This document shows positions 22,234-33,159 of a DNA stretch of 64,000 nt, in pieces. The notes below the pieces were generated by a model, which was given only the letters and a program-made list of their open reading frames with translations, was not told the origin of the DNA and made no database searches. The stretch is from Rehmannia glutinosa (lineage: Eukaryota; Streptophyta; Magnoliopsida; Lamiales; Orobanchaceae), in the NCBI GenBank assembly GCA_016081115.2, contig CM071931.1:18514317-18578316 (forward strand), in the 5' to 3' direction. The translations under genes and the position numbers were made by a program. Within the stretch, counting starts at the first letter, position 1. Every line of letters begins with the position of its first letter.

Positions 22234-23788
22234 TGTAGGTTCCAAGGGGTGTGAGTGTAAGGTTTAGAAGGGGGGGTTGAATAAACCTTACCAACTTTTC
22301 AATTAGTCCTTTCAAATATTGAGTTAATACTTCACAAGTTTGTGTCTTTGATGGATGACTAAGTTAGTTAATCGTGAGTTAGTCACTCACTGACTCGAAT
22401 GAGCTGTTGATAGAATAACTCAAATTGTTTTGACTAAAGACTTAACTCGATTGTGATTTGTTTTTGTGGAAGACTTAACATCCTAGAAATTGGTTAAGTT
22501 TGTTTTAATACTTGGTTTTAGCACTCGAGTTGATTATCAATTGGATAGCAAATTTATCGTGAGATATAAAAATAAGATGCAAAAATTAAAGTGCTAAAAT
22601 AAATGACACAATAAGTTTTTATAGAGGTTCGAAAATGGGGTAATTCTTCTACTCCTCTCTTCTCCAACTCCTGGAGGAATCCACTAAGTATTGATCAATA
22701 TACGAGTGGTTAACGATCCAGATACAAGTCTTGATCACACGGTGACTTGATCCTTTGGGACTCGATCTGGAGATGCCTTGGTCACACACAGTGGCTTCTC
22801 GTGCGACTCGGCTTCTTCTTCACAGGCAAGTGCTTTGCTACTACAACCCACTTGCTTAAGTTCCTTGGATTTGATCACGAAGCCCTCCAAATAGCTTAAG
22901 CTTGGTTCGACCTTGAACCTTTCTACAATCCTTCATGGAATGTAGACCCCTTGATTCTTCAAATGGTTTCTCTTCAATCGATAGAAGTTGTCTTTCCTTC
23001 ACAGGTGAGTGTTGGATTGATTTCCTTCGTAATATAGGCTTGAGGATTAATCTTGAATGACTTGAGAATATTTTTGGTTCTGATTTAAATGTTTGCTTGA
23101 ATGTTTTTGGTTGGGTAACCTTCTCTCGAGTGATTCTCGGCCTTTTATAGTGATTTTTCAAAAATCGCCCGTTGAAGAGATATGCTTATTTTTGAAAGTC
23201 ACTTGTGGTCGTTGGCTTGTCTTGTTGTAGTCCTTGGAATTTCCATTTCCTCGTATGAATGATTCTTGACATTTCAAAGGTGTTTCGACACAGTGCGAGT
23301 GCTTCCCATTGGTTTATTCCTTTTGCACGCTTCGAAGGAAATCGAGCACTTCAAGAAAGACAAGATATGGAAGTATTACTTGTTTAAGTAATTCTCTTGA
23401 TTTACGGCAACGGATCTCTTTCGATTATCTCGACTTATTTGCATTTCCTTGACTTTCTCGGGCGACTTGAGTCGACTTCCAATCATTGGATGACTCTTCG
23501 TCACTTCAACTTGAGACTTGGCTATCTTGAGTTGACTTGATCGATCACTTCACCGCATCTGTTGCACCTTGATCGAGTTCCTATCTTCTCTTCTTTGCCA
23601 TACTCAGTGCCACACAGTAGTCTTCCTTCTAGTCTCCGGTTGTCTTGTTGCGTGTTCAGGGCATAGTGACTTAACTCGACCACAAATTCTATCTATTACA
23701 ATGCAATTTACAACAAAAATGGGGTGCCAACTTCCTATTCTAAGTTTTGCATGACATTCATCAAAATCTACAAAATAATTTCCCAACA
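22234..23788 (-). repeat. 5' LTR of copia element B
   Basis: A direct repeat of 9546-11111. On the coding strand it begins TGTTGGGAAATT and ends CCTACA next to the primer site. The duplication AATAG follows at 23789-23793. Confidence 0.92.
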
Positions 23789-23874
23789 AATAGTACTACA
23801 ACAATTAAAAATTCAAAACTACGAAGATGGACATATGATATTATAAAAAAGATAGTTAAACGAATTGAATCTAT

Positions 23875-24990
23875 TCCAACCCCCAAGTCTTCATAATCCT
23901 TTCACACATATAATTGTGCACTTTCAATTGTTCTTCTGTCATTTCCTTGGTATTTCTCGTAAGGATTTTACATTCATGCATGTATAAGGCATCGTTTGCT
24001 TTATCAATTTTTTTTTCTATTACTCATTATGAAAAATTTGCAACGTCTTATCTAGTTATGCCTTCATATATTTTATAACTGAAGTGTCGGCATTGCCCTT
24101 CCCTTTGTCTTTCGTCTTTACCACCTTTTGCCCCAATGCGATCGGGAATTCACTTTCATCTCATGGGCATTCAACTCCGGATTTGATGAGAAGGTGTGTT
24201 CTCTAGTCTCAGAAGTTCTTGCCTTTTTTCCACCTCGAATAATGTCTGGTTGTGGAGCATACATTGCCATCACTTTTACAATCCTCCACACGTGAATCCA
24301 CTTAAAAGCCTTGTTTTTGTGTTGTACCATCCATCTTTTTTGTATCGTCGCTAATACATCATCATCACACCAACTGTTAGGCCTATCATGCATATTTTTA
24401 TTAAATTCACTAGAAACCTTATTCAAGGGTTCTCTCCAATGATGCTCATGTGATTTTACAGCGCTTAACGTTCTCACAATGCTTCCAATGGGACGATGCT
24501 TGTTATAGTAATCTTTGACACGTGTTCAATATGCATATGCTTTTTGGTAGTTATTGATCAATCGAATCTTGGCTAATTGTGACTATCGATTTTGCAAGGG
24601 TGACCTCTTCCGCATACATTCATTGTGTCCAACTTGACTCTTCAACAACTTATACTTTGTTGTCCTTAATCGGACCCATATTAGGGGTCAAATTCTCAAG
24701 TCCTAATTGTGAATAATGTGGTAGATCATTGGACACTTTATCGATACTAGCCCTCATTGATTCGTCTAAAGAAATGGTCGATGGAGTGGGATAATAAGTC
24801 GGGGGAGACATAAAATATTGGTTTCCCATGGTAGACCAATGTTCAGGTGGTCACCAACCAAACGGAGCTCGGGAGAATTGATAACTTGGATAAATACGAG
24901 AGCTTTGGCGACTAGAATTTTCATTGCTATTAGGAGAATTAAAAAAATCATTAAAGATCTATTGTGATTTTCATCGAGTAGCTAAAAACT
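23875..24990 (-). pseudogene. NAM-associated / Myb-SANT-like accessory ORF of the PIF-like element
   Basis: On the minus strand the pieces follow the plan of plant proteins annotated as NAM-associated C-terminal domain (often misnamed glutathione S-transferase T3-like). These are a Ser/Pro/Tyr-rich start with SSRIYPSYQFSRAPFGW (about 24960-24840), EVTLAKSIVTISQDS of a trihelix/Myb-like domain, YNKHRPIGSI and RTLSAVKSHEHHW (about 24510-24430), FKWIHVWRIVK, and the C-terminal EMTEEQLKVHNYMCERIMK (about 23960-23890). The central frame is open from 24477 to 24118; stops and shifts break the rest. Such proteins resemble the Myb-like second ORF of PIF/Harbinger elements, which binds element ends. 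The neighbouring TIRs support that origin. Element B inserted about 90 bp beyond its 3' end. Confidence 0.72.
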
Positions 24991-25597
24991 GAAATATTAT
25001 TTTTTGGAAGAATTTCAATAATTTTGAGAATCAACAATGTGTAGAGAAAGAAAGAATTGAGATGAAAAATGAGAGGCTAAATCATATATTTAATTATTTA
25101 TAGATAAAAAGAAAATGTTAAAAACTTATGTTAAATGGTCCAAAAAATTATGTTTATTGCTGCAACTTCTTTTACCATTTTTCTGCCAAAGATTAGCCAT
25201 TGAAATCAAGCCATTTCAAAAAACAAAATGTGAAAACGGTCAAATATGAATTTGCAAATAATCACCAAACTCTCATTTATCAATTTAAATAAATAGAAAA
25301 ATGTGTCTTCTGCATTGAAAAAGACATCTGCCATTTGCCATCAAAACCCTTGGCCCACTCTTGTCCATTTCCTCACTTACCTTTGGGGCTCGTGCAATTA
25401 ACACTTCCATTCACTTTCTGGCGTGAAATGCACGCCCTAACCAACAACTTTTGGGTGGCTTTTCAATTGCAACTGCTGAACCAAGTTCAACATATTGAAC
25501 TTAAAACTTGAATTTGAAATTACGTACCCTCTTACAATGGCAACACCCAAGTTTATGTTCAAAAGTTTAAACTTGAACCACCCTATTGTTGGTGTAC

Positions 25598-25879
25598 TAA
25601 AGTACACATTATCTATATCCTAAAATACAGATGAGAGATAATTATTATTTTTATTACCTTAACTTACGTAACTCTCTAATTTTACTCTTTATTCTAATAC
25701 TCTCATCAACAAAACTCTCTTCTCCAATTTACATTCAACCCATTATCTTACCTATTCCTCATTAACATCTCCAACTCCACAGTCAAGGTAACAGTTCAAG
25801 AAGAAAAAAATTGTGGTTCAATTTTTTGTCAATTCTCCAATCCAACCAAACAAGAAATATAGTCCCGATTCAGCCATAT
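25598..25879. other. AT-rich non-coding between PIF element and LINE fragment
   Basis: I see no supported gene. This is C/T-rich leader-like sequence with no repeat pair recognised. Confidence 0.4.
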
Positions 25880-26350
25880 TACTACACCATGAAACCATCA
25901 TATATGATTTGAAATGTGTTCTTTGTTATGATGGCCAATTCTTGGCTTGTCGTTCTAATTTTTTTCGTGGACTCTACAATGACGGAGAAGCTTAGGGATT
26001 GCAGAAAGCTTTATCTTGGTACGTAATTTGGGTCTTCAATGCGTTGTAATTAAAATTGATGCAAAATATGTTAGTGATGCTTTGTAATCTGCTACTCCAG
26101 ATCTATCTGAATTTGTTTCGATGGTTGACAATTGCAGATGTGTTCTTTCCCATATTTTTGAATGTTGTTTTCATTATGTTAATCACAGACAAAACGCTTC
26201 AGCTTATGCTATTGCTAAAGTTGCTCCTTTGTACATTAGTTCTATGACTTGGGACTTGGATTGAGTCTCCAAGCTACTTGGATCCTCTTCTCTTGAACAT
26301 GTGTACTATTGTTCATCATTATTAATGAATTTCTTCTTTTTGATTAGAAA
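25880..26350 (+). pseudogene. LINE tail with RVT_3-type RNase H, plus strand
   Basis: Readable blocks are DGQFLACRSNFFRGLYNDGEA, then a stop, GLQCVVIKIDAKYVSDAL, and CCFHYVNHRQNASAYAIAKVA, followed by a terminal A-run (about 26346-26351) after a TGATTAG. These match the RNase H-like domain (RVT_3) at the C-terminus of plant L1-type LINE ORF2. Stops occur after GEA and after SDAL. It is a 5'-truncated LINE or a stray RNase H-like gene fragment; the first is more likely given the minus-strand LINE alongside. Confidence 0.65.
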
Positions 26351-26534
26351 AAACCCTGCTTTATTTACCTTTAAAATACAAAAAGAAACAAAACTTATAG
26401 AATTTGATGTGTATCATAGTCATACTTGTTTTTTTGAATAAAATACCATTTGAGGATGAGGGATTAAGGTCACATCCCCAACCTAAGTATTAATGAATGA
26501 TTGTATTTTACAATGATTGACTATACAACTAAGA

Positions 26535-26771
26535 TCATTTAAATGGTATACAACCTACGACTGTACCAAACTTTGAATATTTGACATATTTTCTACGAAA
26601 AGAGGGCATCCCCACTTGGTTGATTCGAGCCAGACTAAGAATGTTTCGGGGAATGGTGGGCGGTTGGAAAATGTTGAAACCCCTTGCTTGAAAACCTAGG
26701 TGTGCTACCGTATCTGCAACTTGATTTCCTTCCCGATGAGTGTGGGGGAATTGAATATCCATAACAACCAT
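26535..26771 (-). pseudogene. LINE 1 RNase H C-terminal region
   Basis: The frame reads IQFPHTHREGNQVADTVAHLGF, matching the conserved H(V/T)xREGN(Q/E)xAD-x-LA block that ends plant RVT_3 RNase H domains, then a proline-rich tail. It marks the 3' end of ORF2. The upstream half of the RNase H domain is frameshifted. Confidence 0.75.
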
Positions 26772-27462
26772 TAGGTTTCTGACTATGGTGATAAGATGTT
26801 GTAACTTCTAGTCAATCTCTTTTTTTAATGTTGGAATCAATTTCCACTATAGCTTTTGAAACTCCAGTTCAAGATATTACTTGCAAACATTAATGTAGTG
26901 CTATCAATTTTGCAATAAGATTGTTCTCACATTTAGAAGCAAAACCATACAAATCCAGAGCATGTTACCTTCATAATCTCGAAGCAAACCTCCAAGACCA
27001 GCTTGATTGATGAGGCCTCTAGTGGCACCATCAATATTTAGTTTGAGAAAATGGTTTGGAGGCATTTGCTATGCTATAGGAAAAACTTTAACACTGAATT
27101 GCCTATTGAAATAAAAGCTTAAAGAAAAGCAATATGAAGAAATCATGTCCACAAGCATGGCTGCATCAGTTTGCAAGTGTATAAAAGCTTCAAGTATGAT
27201 TCCACCTAACAAATTATTCTCCAAGAGCTAAATGTAGCAGATTCATGTTTACATCTATTTATTTCTAATCAAATGAGCCATAAGATCGGGCATGGTATCA
27301 GACGTGTAATGTGTGTGGTGTGTGAAAAGTGCCAAGTTAATCTAGAAGTGAAGAAAAATGTGTGTGCATTTAGTGTGTGGTAGTGTGCAATCAAGCAATC
27401 CAGCAAAGTGTGTCCACACTTTCATGAGTTGAGCATTTCGAAGAAAAATGTGAGGGAGAGAT

Positions 27463-27738
27463 TCAGTAGAGCATGAGAGACACCAAATTTTGATGCAAGA
27501 GAAATACCTCTAGCTTGAAGTTTAAGATCCACAGCAACCTGCATTTCAGTAGCCTCCATAGAAAAATTGATATGGAAAGTGAAAAAGGATGAGTAGATTG
27601 TCTAACAATTTTCGAGGCAGAAGATAAGGTAAACTCGCCATTTGAGGAGTGCATCCATCTCATAGAGTCAGTGTTGGCTTGAGAAATAGGAACTTGGCTC
27701 AGAGTGTTTGCCCAAGAGGTGTCAACAATATTATTCAA
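27463..27738 (-). pseudogene. LINE 1 zf-RVT region
   Basis: The reading SMRWMHSSNGEFTLSSASKIVR followed by FSLSISIFLWRLLKCRL fits the W-x-x-S-x-N-G-x-F-(S/T)-(V/L)-x-S-A and F-x-W-R-L motifs of the zinc-binding domain that follows RT in plant LINEs. A frame shift occurs after LLWIL. Confidence 0.75.
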
Positions 27739-28174
27739 CCTACTGATGTCCCATTTAACATCAGTCCAACAAAAATTAACAGGAATCTATTCTAGCCCCT
27801 CTTTTCTAACATCAACTAAATCAGATAGAGTGTTGTTGGAGAACCATTTTCAAACTAGAAACTCACATTACCCTCTCCTAGACCCCAACAAATACCATTT
27901 AGAACATGATTCTTGTTGTTACAAAGCCTTTTCCAAACTAAGCTATCATGAACAGAAGGGGTGATAGTAGCTTGAGCAAGGCCACCGACATATTTAACAT
28001 TTAAGAAATTAACCCACAAAAAATTATTAGATCTAAAACTCCACCAAAGTTTAAAGGAAAATTAAGTGATAATGTCATAAATAGATCTTAAACTAAGATC
28101 ACCTTCCTCAACAGACTGACAAACAATATTTCAAGCAATCCAATGGATTTTCTTTTATTATTATCATAGTCACC

Positions 28175-29990
28175 CTAGAAAAAATTAGCCATAATATGCT
28201 CTATTTTATGCATAATGTACTGTGGAGGCTTAATTACTTGAATTAGGTTGAAGAACATAGAGTTGAGGGTACTTTTGATGAGCATTAATCTTCCCCCAAA
28301 AGACAGGAATCTCCAAGCCCAAGAATTGACCTTATTATGCATTTTATTGAGAAGAGATTGGAACAAAAGGCTTTTTTAATGCCCTTTATAAATAGGAGCA
28401 CCAAAATATGTAAAAGACAAACTTTGATGCTGAAATTAAGTAGCAGAAACTATGGCTTGGATAAGAGCATGGGAGGAATTAGCTCCAACAACAAAGGAGT
28501 TTTTAGAAGCATTAATTAACTGGCATGTAAGCATACTTGTTAAGGAATTCAGTGAGAAGTTGGAGGGACTTAGGATTGTTATTGGAAAACAAAAGAAGGA
28601 CATCAACATAAGTCAAGTGAGATATAGGGATGCCCCTGAGACATATAATACATATCCAGATTTTTTTGAAAATGATCATCCGGACCTTTAAACAGACATT
28701 CAATAGCAAAAATGAAAAAAGAGGGAGACAGAGGGTCCCCTTGTCTCAACCCTCTACTGGATTTAAAAAATCTAGTGGAGGATCCATTAACCAACATAGA
28801 AAACCAGCAATTGCTAATGCAATTGTGAATGAAGTGAATCCATCTTACTGGTAAACCCATGTTAACAATCATGTTAGTAAACAAGGGTTATTGAATTATT
28901 TCATAGGCCTTAGCCATATCAATTTTGAACATCACATTTTTAACACTACCTTTATTATCAAGATAGTGAACTGATTCCTGAGCTAAGATAATGTTATCAC
29001 TGATAAGCCGACCTTTAAGAGAGCCACTTTGGGAAGGGGAAATGAGTAAGGGAAGTAAGAGAGTTAATTTACTATTTAGAATCTTAGAAATGAGTTTATT
29101 ATTAGTGATGTTACAAAGGCTGATAGGTCCATATTCAACCCAAGTTTTTGGCTGAGCAGTCTTGGGAATGAGAACTATAGTAGTGGTAGTAAAAGTTTTA
29201 TGAAAAAGACGTCCATCAAAGAATTCATGGACATCAGCAAGAATGTCAACTTTAATAATATGTTAACAACTCTGAAAGAACTTAGCATTAAACCATCAGG
29301 GCCAGCCACTCCCTTAGAATTAATAGAGAAGAGGGCTTCATAAATCTCAGCTTCAGATGGTTGGTTGCACAAGTGATCAAGGTTCATATGTGCAGGAAAA
29401 GAGGGTAAAGCAAAATTAGAAAATAATTAAAGTCATTGCATGTCAGAGGAAAGATGAGTTTGAAATAATTTAGCAGCAGAATTATAGATAGCATCCTCAG
29501 GAGTAAGAGTAGAGTCATTATCAATAATGGAATGAATTCTATACTTAAGCCTTTTATGTTTAACAAGATTATGGAAGTATTTGGTTTTTCTTTCCCCCTC
29601 AACTAACCATTTGCAAGCAATCTTTTGATGCCAATAGTCTTCTTCTATTTTAGTGGCAAGAGTGAGTTCAGATATGGCTTGTTTTAAACTAATGAGGGTG
29701 TCAGGAGTAGGGTTAGTATCATACAGGTGTTCACAGAACACTACCTTCTGTTCAGTCTTATGAAATTTGGAGAAAATATTGCCAAAAATATTCTCATTAC
29801 ACCATTGTAATATATGTTTCACCCTAATGAGCTTGAAATGGAGATTATTCATACCAGTAATCCCAGTAGGACCATCCCAAATATTTTTAATAGTATCTAG
29901 GAAAGTGGGATGTCTAAGCCACATATTCTAAAATCTAAAAGCAGAGGGTTTACTATTAGTAACAGTGGAAGCTTTTAACAACAAAGAAGA
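28175..29990 (-). pseudogene. LINE 1 reverse transcriptase
   Basis: The N-terminal linker at 29924-29433 reads MWLRHPTF...NIWDGP and CKWLVEGERKTKYFHNLVKHKR. The RT core begins PSEAEIYEALFSINSKGVAGPDG (29340-29270), continues MIVNMGLPVRWIHFIHNCIS and GLRQGDPLSPSFFIFAIECL (28884-28740), and ends NSWAWRFLSFGGRLMLIKSTLNSM (28340-28230). These are classic L1-type RT blocks. The F/Y-A-D-D box is in a shifted frame near 28590 (TYVDVLLLF). At least three frameshifts are present. Confidence 0.9.
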
Positions 29991-30035
29991 ATGGCCAAAA
30001 TAAATTCTGCCAAGGAGATAGAAACCAGATTTGGA

Positions 30036-31434
30036 GGGTGTTTGACTAAGCTTATTTAAAAGATCTTATAAGCTATTGCATCTTATAAGATGTTTTTAGA
30101 TCTTATAAGATGCTAGATCTTATTTTAAAAATAATTTGTTGAAGTGTTGGGATAAAATAAGATGTCAAAACTTACAAGATGTTAGTAATGATAATTTGAA
30201 ATTAAGATAGTCAAAAAAATTTTTAAAAAAAAGGGATTGCTATTAACACCCCCAAAATATATTAATACACCCCCTTTCATAATTCACCCCATATCCTTTT
30301 TAAAAATTATTTATATACTTAATACACCCCCTTACTCTTCCCTAATTTACCCATCACCAAGGGATATAAACTGACAATATGTTCATATTTTCCAACTGTG
30401 GTTCTCGTTTTCCTGCACCAATATCCTGGGGAATCTCTCCATGCATTGGTACTATTTCCTTAATTATTTGTGACCTCATTTCGAGCTGTTGTCTCAGTAA
30501 CCGATCTTTCACAATCCATTTTATAGTTGTCTAATTTTTGGATGTTCACCATCTGGATCTTGAGCCAAATTTTCAGAAGCTTTCGATTGTTCTATCACAT
30601 TAGACTCAAGTTCTTGAGTCCCATTTTCTCGGTGTTCCATTAGAATTCAAACTTCTTACATTTTTTTCCCTAATTTCTAAGGACTCTGGTTCTTTTACTC
30701 TTAGAATTTGGAGCCTATTACCGACTCTGCATTTCAGATATTAAAGATCTATACCCAATCATGATGAGTGGCAGGCTGGAAACTTAGTGAACTCTACGTC
30801 CAACTCCACCAAAAGCTTATTACGAAAAACAATAGAACCCAAGCATTATATATCAATGCATTCAATGTTAATTACATTGTCACCTGAAACTCACACAAGA
30901 ACAAAACACAAACTGAGCAATCGAAATCACAATTACTTCTTGATGGACGTCAGGTTTTTTTTGTCTTGAAGTTAATTTTTGGCATTTTAATTATTTTATA
31001 AATAAAGTTTTATAGTATTATTAGATTCTTAATTGGGGGAAGGGCAAATTGGGGAAGAATAAGGGAGTGTATTAAGTATATAGATTATTTTTAAAAAGGA
31101 TATGAGTTGTATTAAGAAATGGGAATGTATTAATAGGTATTGGCGGGTGTTAATAGCACCAACTTGGATTTCCCAACTTTTTAAAAAAATTGGTAAATTT
31201 TTTTTAAAACAAGAGTTGGGAATTTCTTCAAAATTGTTGAAATAAGATCTTAATTTGAAAAAAAAATGGATTCCCCAACTTTTTAAAAAGTACCTTATAA
31301 GCTCCTAACATCTTATTAAGGGAGCTTATAAGATCTTTTTCAAAAAATATTTACCAAATAAATATAAAGAGCTTATAAGCTCTCAAACATCTTATAAGAT
31401 GTTTTGAAGAGCTTATAAGTTCAGCCAAATATTC
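30036..31434. mobile_element. Non-autonomous inverted-repeat DNA element (hAT-like MITE) in LINE 1
   Basis: The left end is GGGTGTTTGACTAAGCTTAT and the right end in reverse complement is GAATATTTGGCTGAACTTAT. Both continue into repeated CTTATAAGAT blocks. Flanks ATTTGGA (left) and ATTGGA (right) may be a decayed 7-8-bp duplication. The LINE endonuclease and RT linker read up to each side, proving an insertion. The family assignment is tentative. Confidence 0.65.
30236..31162. mobile_element. Long-TIR element nested inside the MITE
   Basis: Left sequence GATTGCTATTAACACCCCC, then AATATATTAATACACCCCC, CATATCCTTTTTAAAAAT and TTAATACACCC matches the right end (reverse complement) over about 130 bp. 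Long TIRs suggest a Mutator-like origin, but no 9-bp duplication was confirmed. The interior (about 30365-31010) has no convincing ORF. Confidence 0.6.
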
Positions 31435-31439
31435 TATTG

Positions 31440-32080
31440 GAAAAGACATCTCCCCACTCAGATGAAAACAACATCATATCTAATCTTTTTCTGACCCAAG
31501 TGTGGACAATGTCCCCGTCAGAGCCTAAATCAGTGAGACCACAACTAGCAATCACATCTCCAAAGTCTTCCATTTCAAGAATTCTATCAATATCACTACC
31601 AAGTCTCTCAGTTTAAAAAAGAAAGCAGTTTAAATCTCATCCAATTAACCAAGGGGAATCAATTGTAATATCAGCAACTTGCTTAAGACAATCCCACATG
31701 GGCCTTCTCTCCACCCTAGAACATTTGGCATAGACCAAAGAAATATACAAGGATCTATGAAGAATATTAGAAGTAACATCCAAGGATAGAACCTGAGTAT
31801 GGTCAATAATGACAGAAAAAACCAATGTCAGGTTCAAAAAAGGCCCAAATCTTATTGGATGAATTGAAGCTTAACTTTCCACAAAATTAATGAAAATTAG
31901 GGTCAATCATAGGTTCAAGAATAACAAGGATCTGAATATGATGTTCTATGCACAATAAATTCGGATGATCCAAAGAAGTGGCATTGCCAATCCCCCAAGT
32001 GACCCAAATCAAATGATTCAAATTCATGATTTAATAAAGGTATTTTTTTCTAGTAGCTGCCCATATGAGTCTTTTATCTG
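31440..32080 (-). pseudogene. LINE 1 endonuclease region
   Basis: The minus-strand reading begins NLNHLIWVTWGIGNATSLDHPNL with HIQILVILEPMIDP (start of the EEP endonuclease), continues FSVIIDHTQVLSLDVTSNI, SLVYAKCSRVERRPMWD and DITIDSPWLIG, then WVRKRLDMMLFSSEWGDVF. The A-K-C-x-x-x-E-R-x-x-(L/M)-W and W-L-(I/V)-G-G-D-F-N blocks are typical of plant L1 endonucleases; the G-D-F-N is degraded here. A frameshift separates the first and second parts. Confidence 0.82.
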
Positions 32081-32304
32081 GGCCTTTCTTAGAGATAGGA
32101 ATATCATAAATAGTTCTTTTGTGAAGAGCAAGAACTTTTGAATTGGAGGAGAGGTGAGAATGAATTTTCATTAGAGAGTTATGATGAATCAGATTTCTCC
32201 AAATGAGGTTATCCAGGAGACAAATTCACAATATGGATTTGTGAAGGACTAGAGGCAGGGGCGTTAGCCCCCCCAAACATTCAAACTAAAACCAAGTAGT
32301 ATAC

Positions 32305-32331
32305 ATATATATATATATATATATATATATT
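32305..32331. repeat. (AT)n microsatellite
   Basis: An uninterrupted alternating AT/TA run of about 27 bp lies just inside the hAT end. Confidence 0.95.
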
Positions 32332-33159
32332 CTGTTAAAAAATGTACATATAATATTATTTGTCATAGTCCCCCCAAATTTGTGGTCCCTCTCTTTTTAC
32401 ACTCTCTCTTGTATTTCTGCATCTCCTCTAACTCTCCAACAAATATCAGCCAATACTATCCCCAAATTTTCTATTTTTCTCCACACTAAAACCCTCATCC
32501 CACTTCCTTTCTCCAATTCTCTCGGTCTCCACTCTCCACCCCCACTCCAAGTTTCAACTCCATTCTCCAAGGTGGTAAGACAAGGTACCCACTTGACTAA
32601 AATAATAACTAATTGAGTATATTTTTATTATTTCTTCAGACCCATTTTTTAAATTTTGAGACGGGTTTTTGAGATTTTATGTTGAAAAGTAGGTTTTAGA
32701 TTTTTTTTGTGATAATTGATTTAAGCATTTATTCTTTACTTATTGTTTCAATTAAAAAGTAGCATTGCTTAAATTTTAGCATTTATTGTTGTAATTTGGT
32801 AGCAATCTAGTTGTCTACTAGTAAGTTAGTATTTATTTAGTACTCTATTAGTAATTCGGAATTTTTAGAATAGTAATCTGCTTTAATTGGATTTAATGTG
32901 GTAGAAATTTAATTGTAGACGATAAGAAATTGAGCAATTTTATTTTAGAATAATGGTTTTATTCAAACAAAGGGCTTGAATTTGAAATATGGTGTTAATT
33001 GTTAATCTCCTTGTTTTTGACATAATGGATAAGAACCAAGTAAACTTCTATTGTAGTACTTTGGTAGCAATTTAATATTTTTAGTTAGATTTCTTTCATT
33101 TAATTTAATAGTCTTTTTAATTCTTATTACCTTGACATCTCATTGTATCAGTTACACAC

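Larger units (their letters stand above)
9546..23788 (-). mobile_element. SIRE/Maximus-type copia element B, complete, 14.2 kb, minus strand
   Basis: LTRs of 1566 bp (9546-11111) and 1555 bp (22234-23788) begin TGTAGGT(C/T)CC and end TTTCCCAACA. A perfect 5-bp duplication AATAG flanks the element (9541-9545 and 23789-23793). On the minus strand the primer site TGGTATCAGAGCGG (22218-22231) and the purine tract AAAAAGGGGG (11112-11125) are classic for this lineage. The order is gag, protease, integrase, RT, RNase H, then about 5.5 kb of extra sequence with an envelope-position ORF. All coding regions are broken except the RNase H frame. Large size, long LTR and extra 3' ORF support the SIRE/Maximus assignment. 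Confidence 0.93.
9109..25597. mobile_element. PIF/Harbinger-like non-autonomous element split by copia B
   Basis: The left end (9109 onward) reads GAGCACCCACAATGAGG, then GTTCAAG and TTGCCATTG. The right end in reverse complement reads GTACACCAACAATAGGG, then GTTCAAG and GTTGCCATTG. The GCA(T/C)CCACAATG terminus is typical of plant PIF/Harbinger elements. Flanking triplets AAA/TAA are compatible with a decayed 3-bp TWA duplication. Without the 14.2-kb copia insertion it is about 2.2 kb. No DDE transposase is present; one decayed accessory ORF is (23875-24990). Confidence 0.7.
26400..32252 (-). mobile_element. L1-type LINE copy 1, minus strand, interrupted
   Basis: Minus-strand domains run from right to left in LINE ORF2 order: endonuclease (32080-31440), RT (29990-28175), zinc-binding RVT (27738-27463) and RNase H (26771-26535). 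A 1.4-kb inverted-repeat element (30036-31434) sits between the end of the endonuclease and the linker before RT. The right end abuts the hAT end at 32255. ORF1 was not found, so the copy is probably 5' truncated. Many stops and frameshifts are present. Confidence 0.85.
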
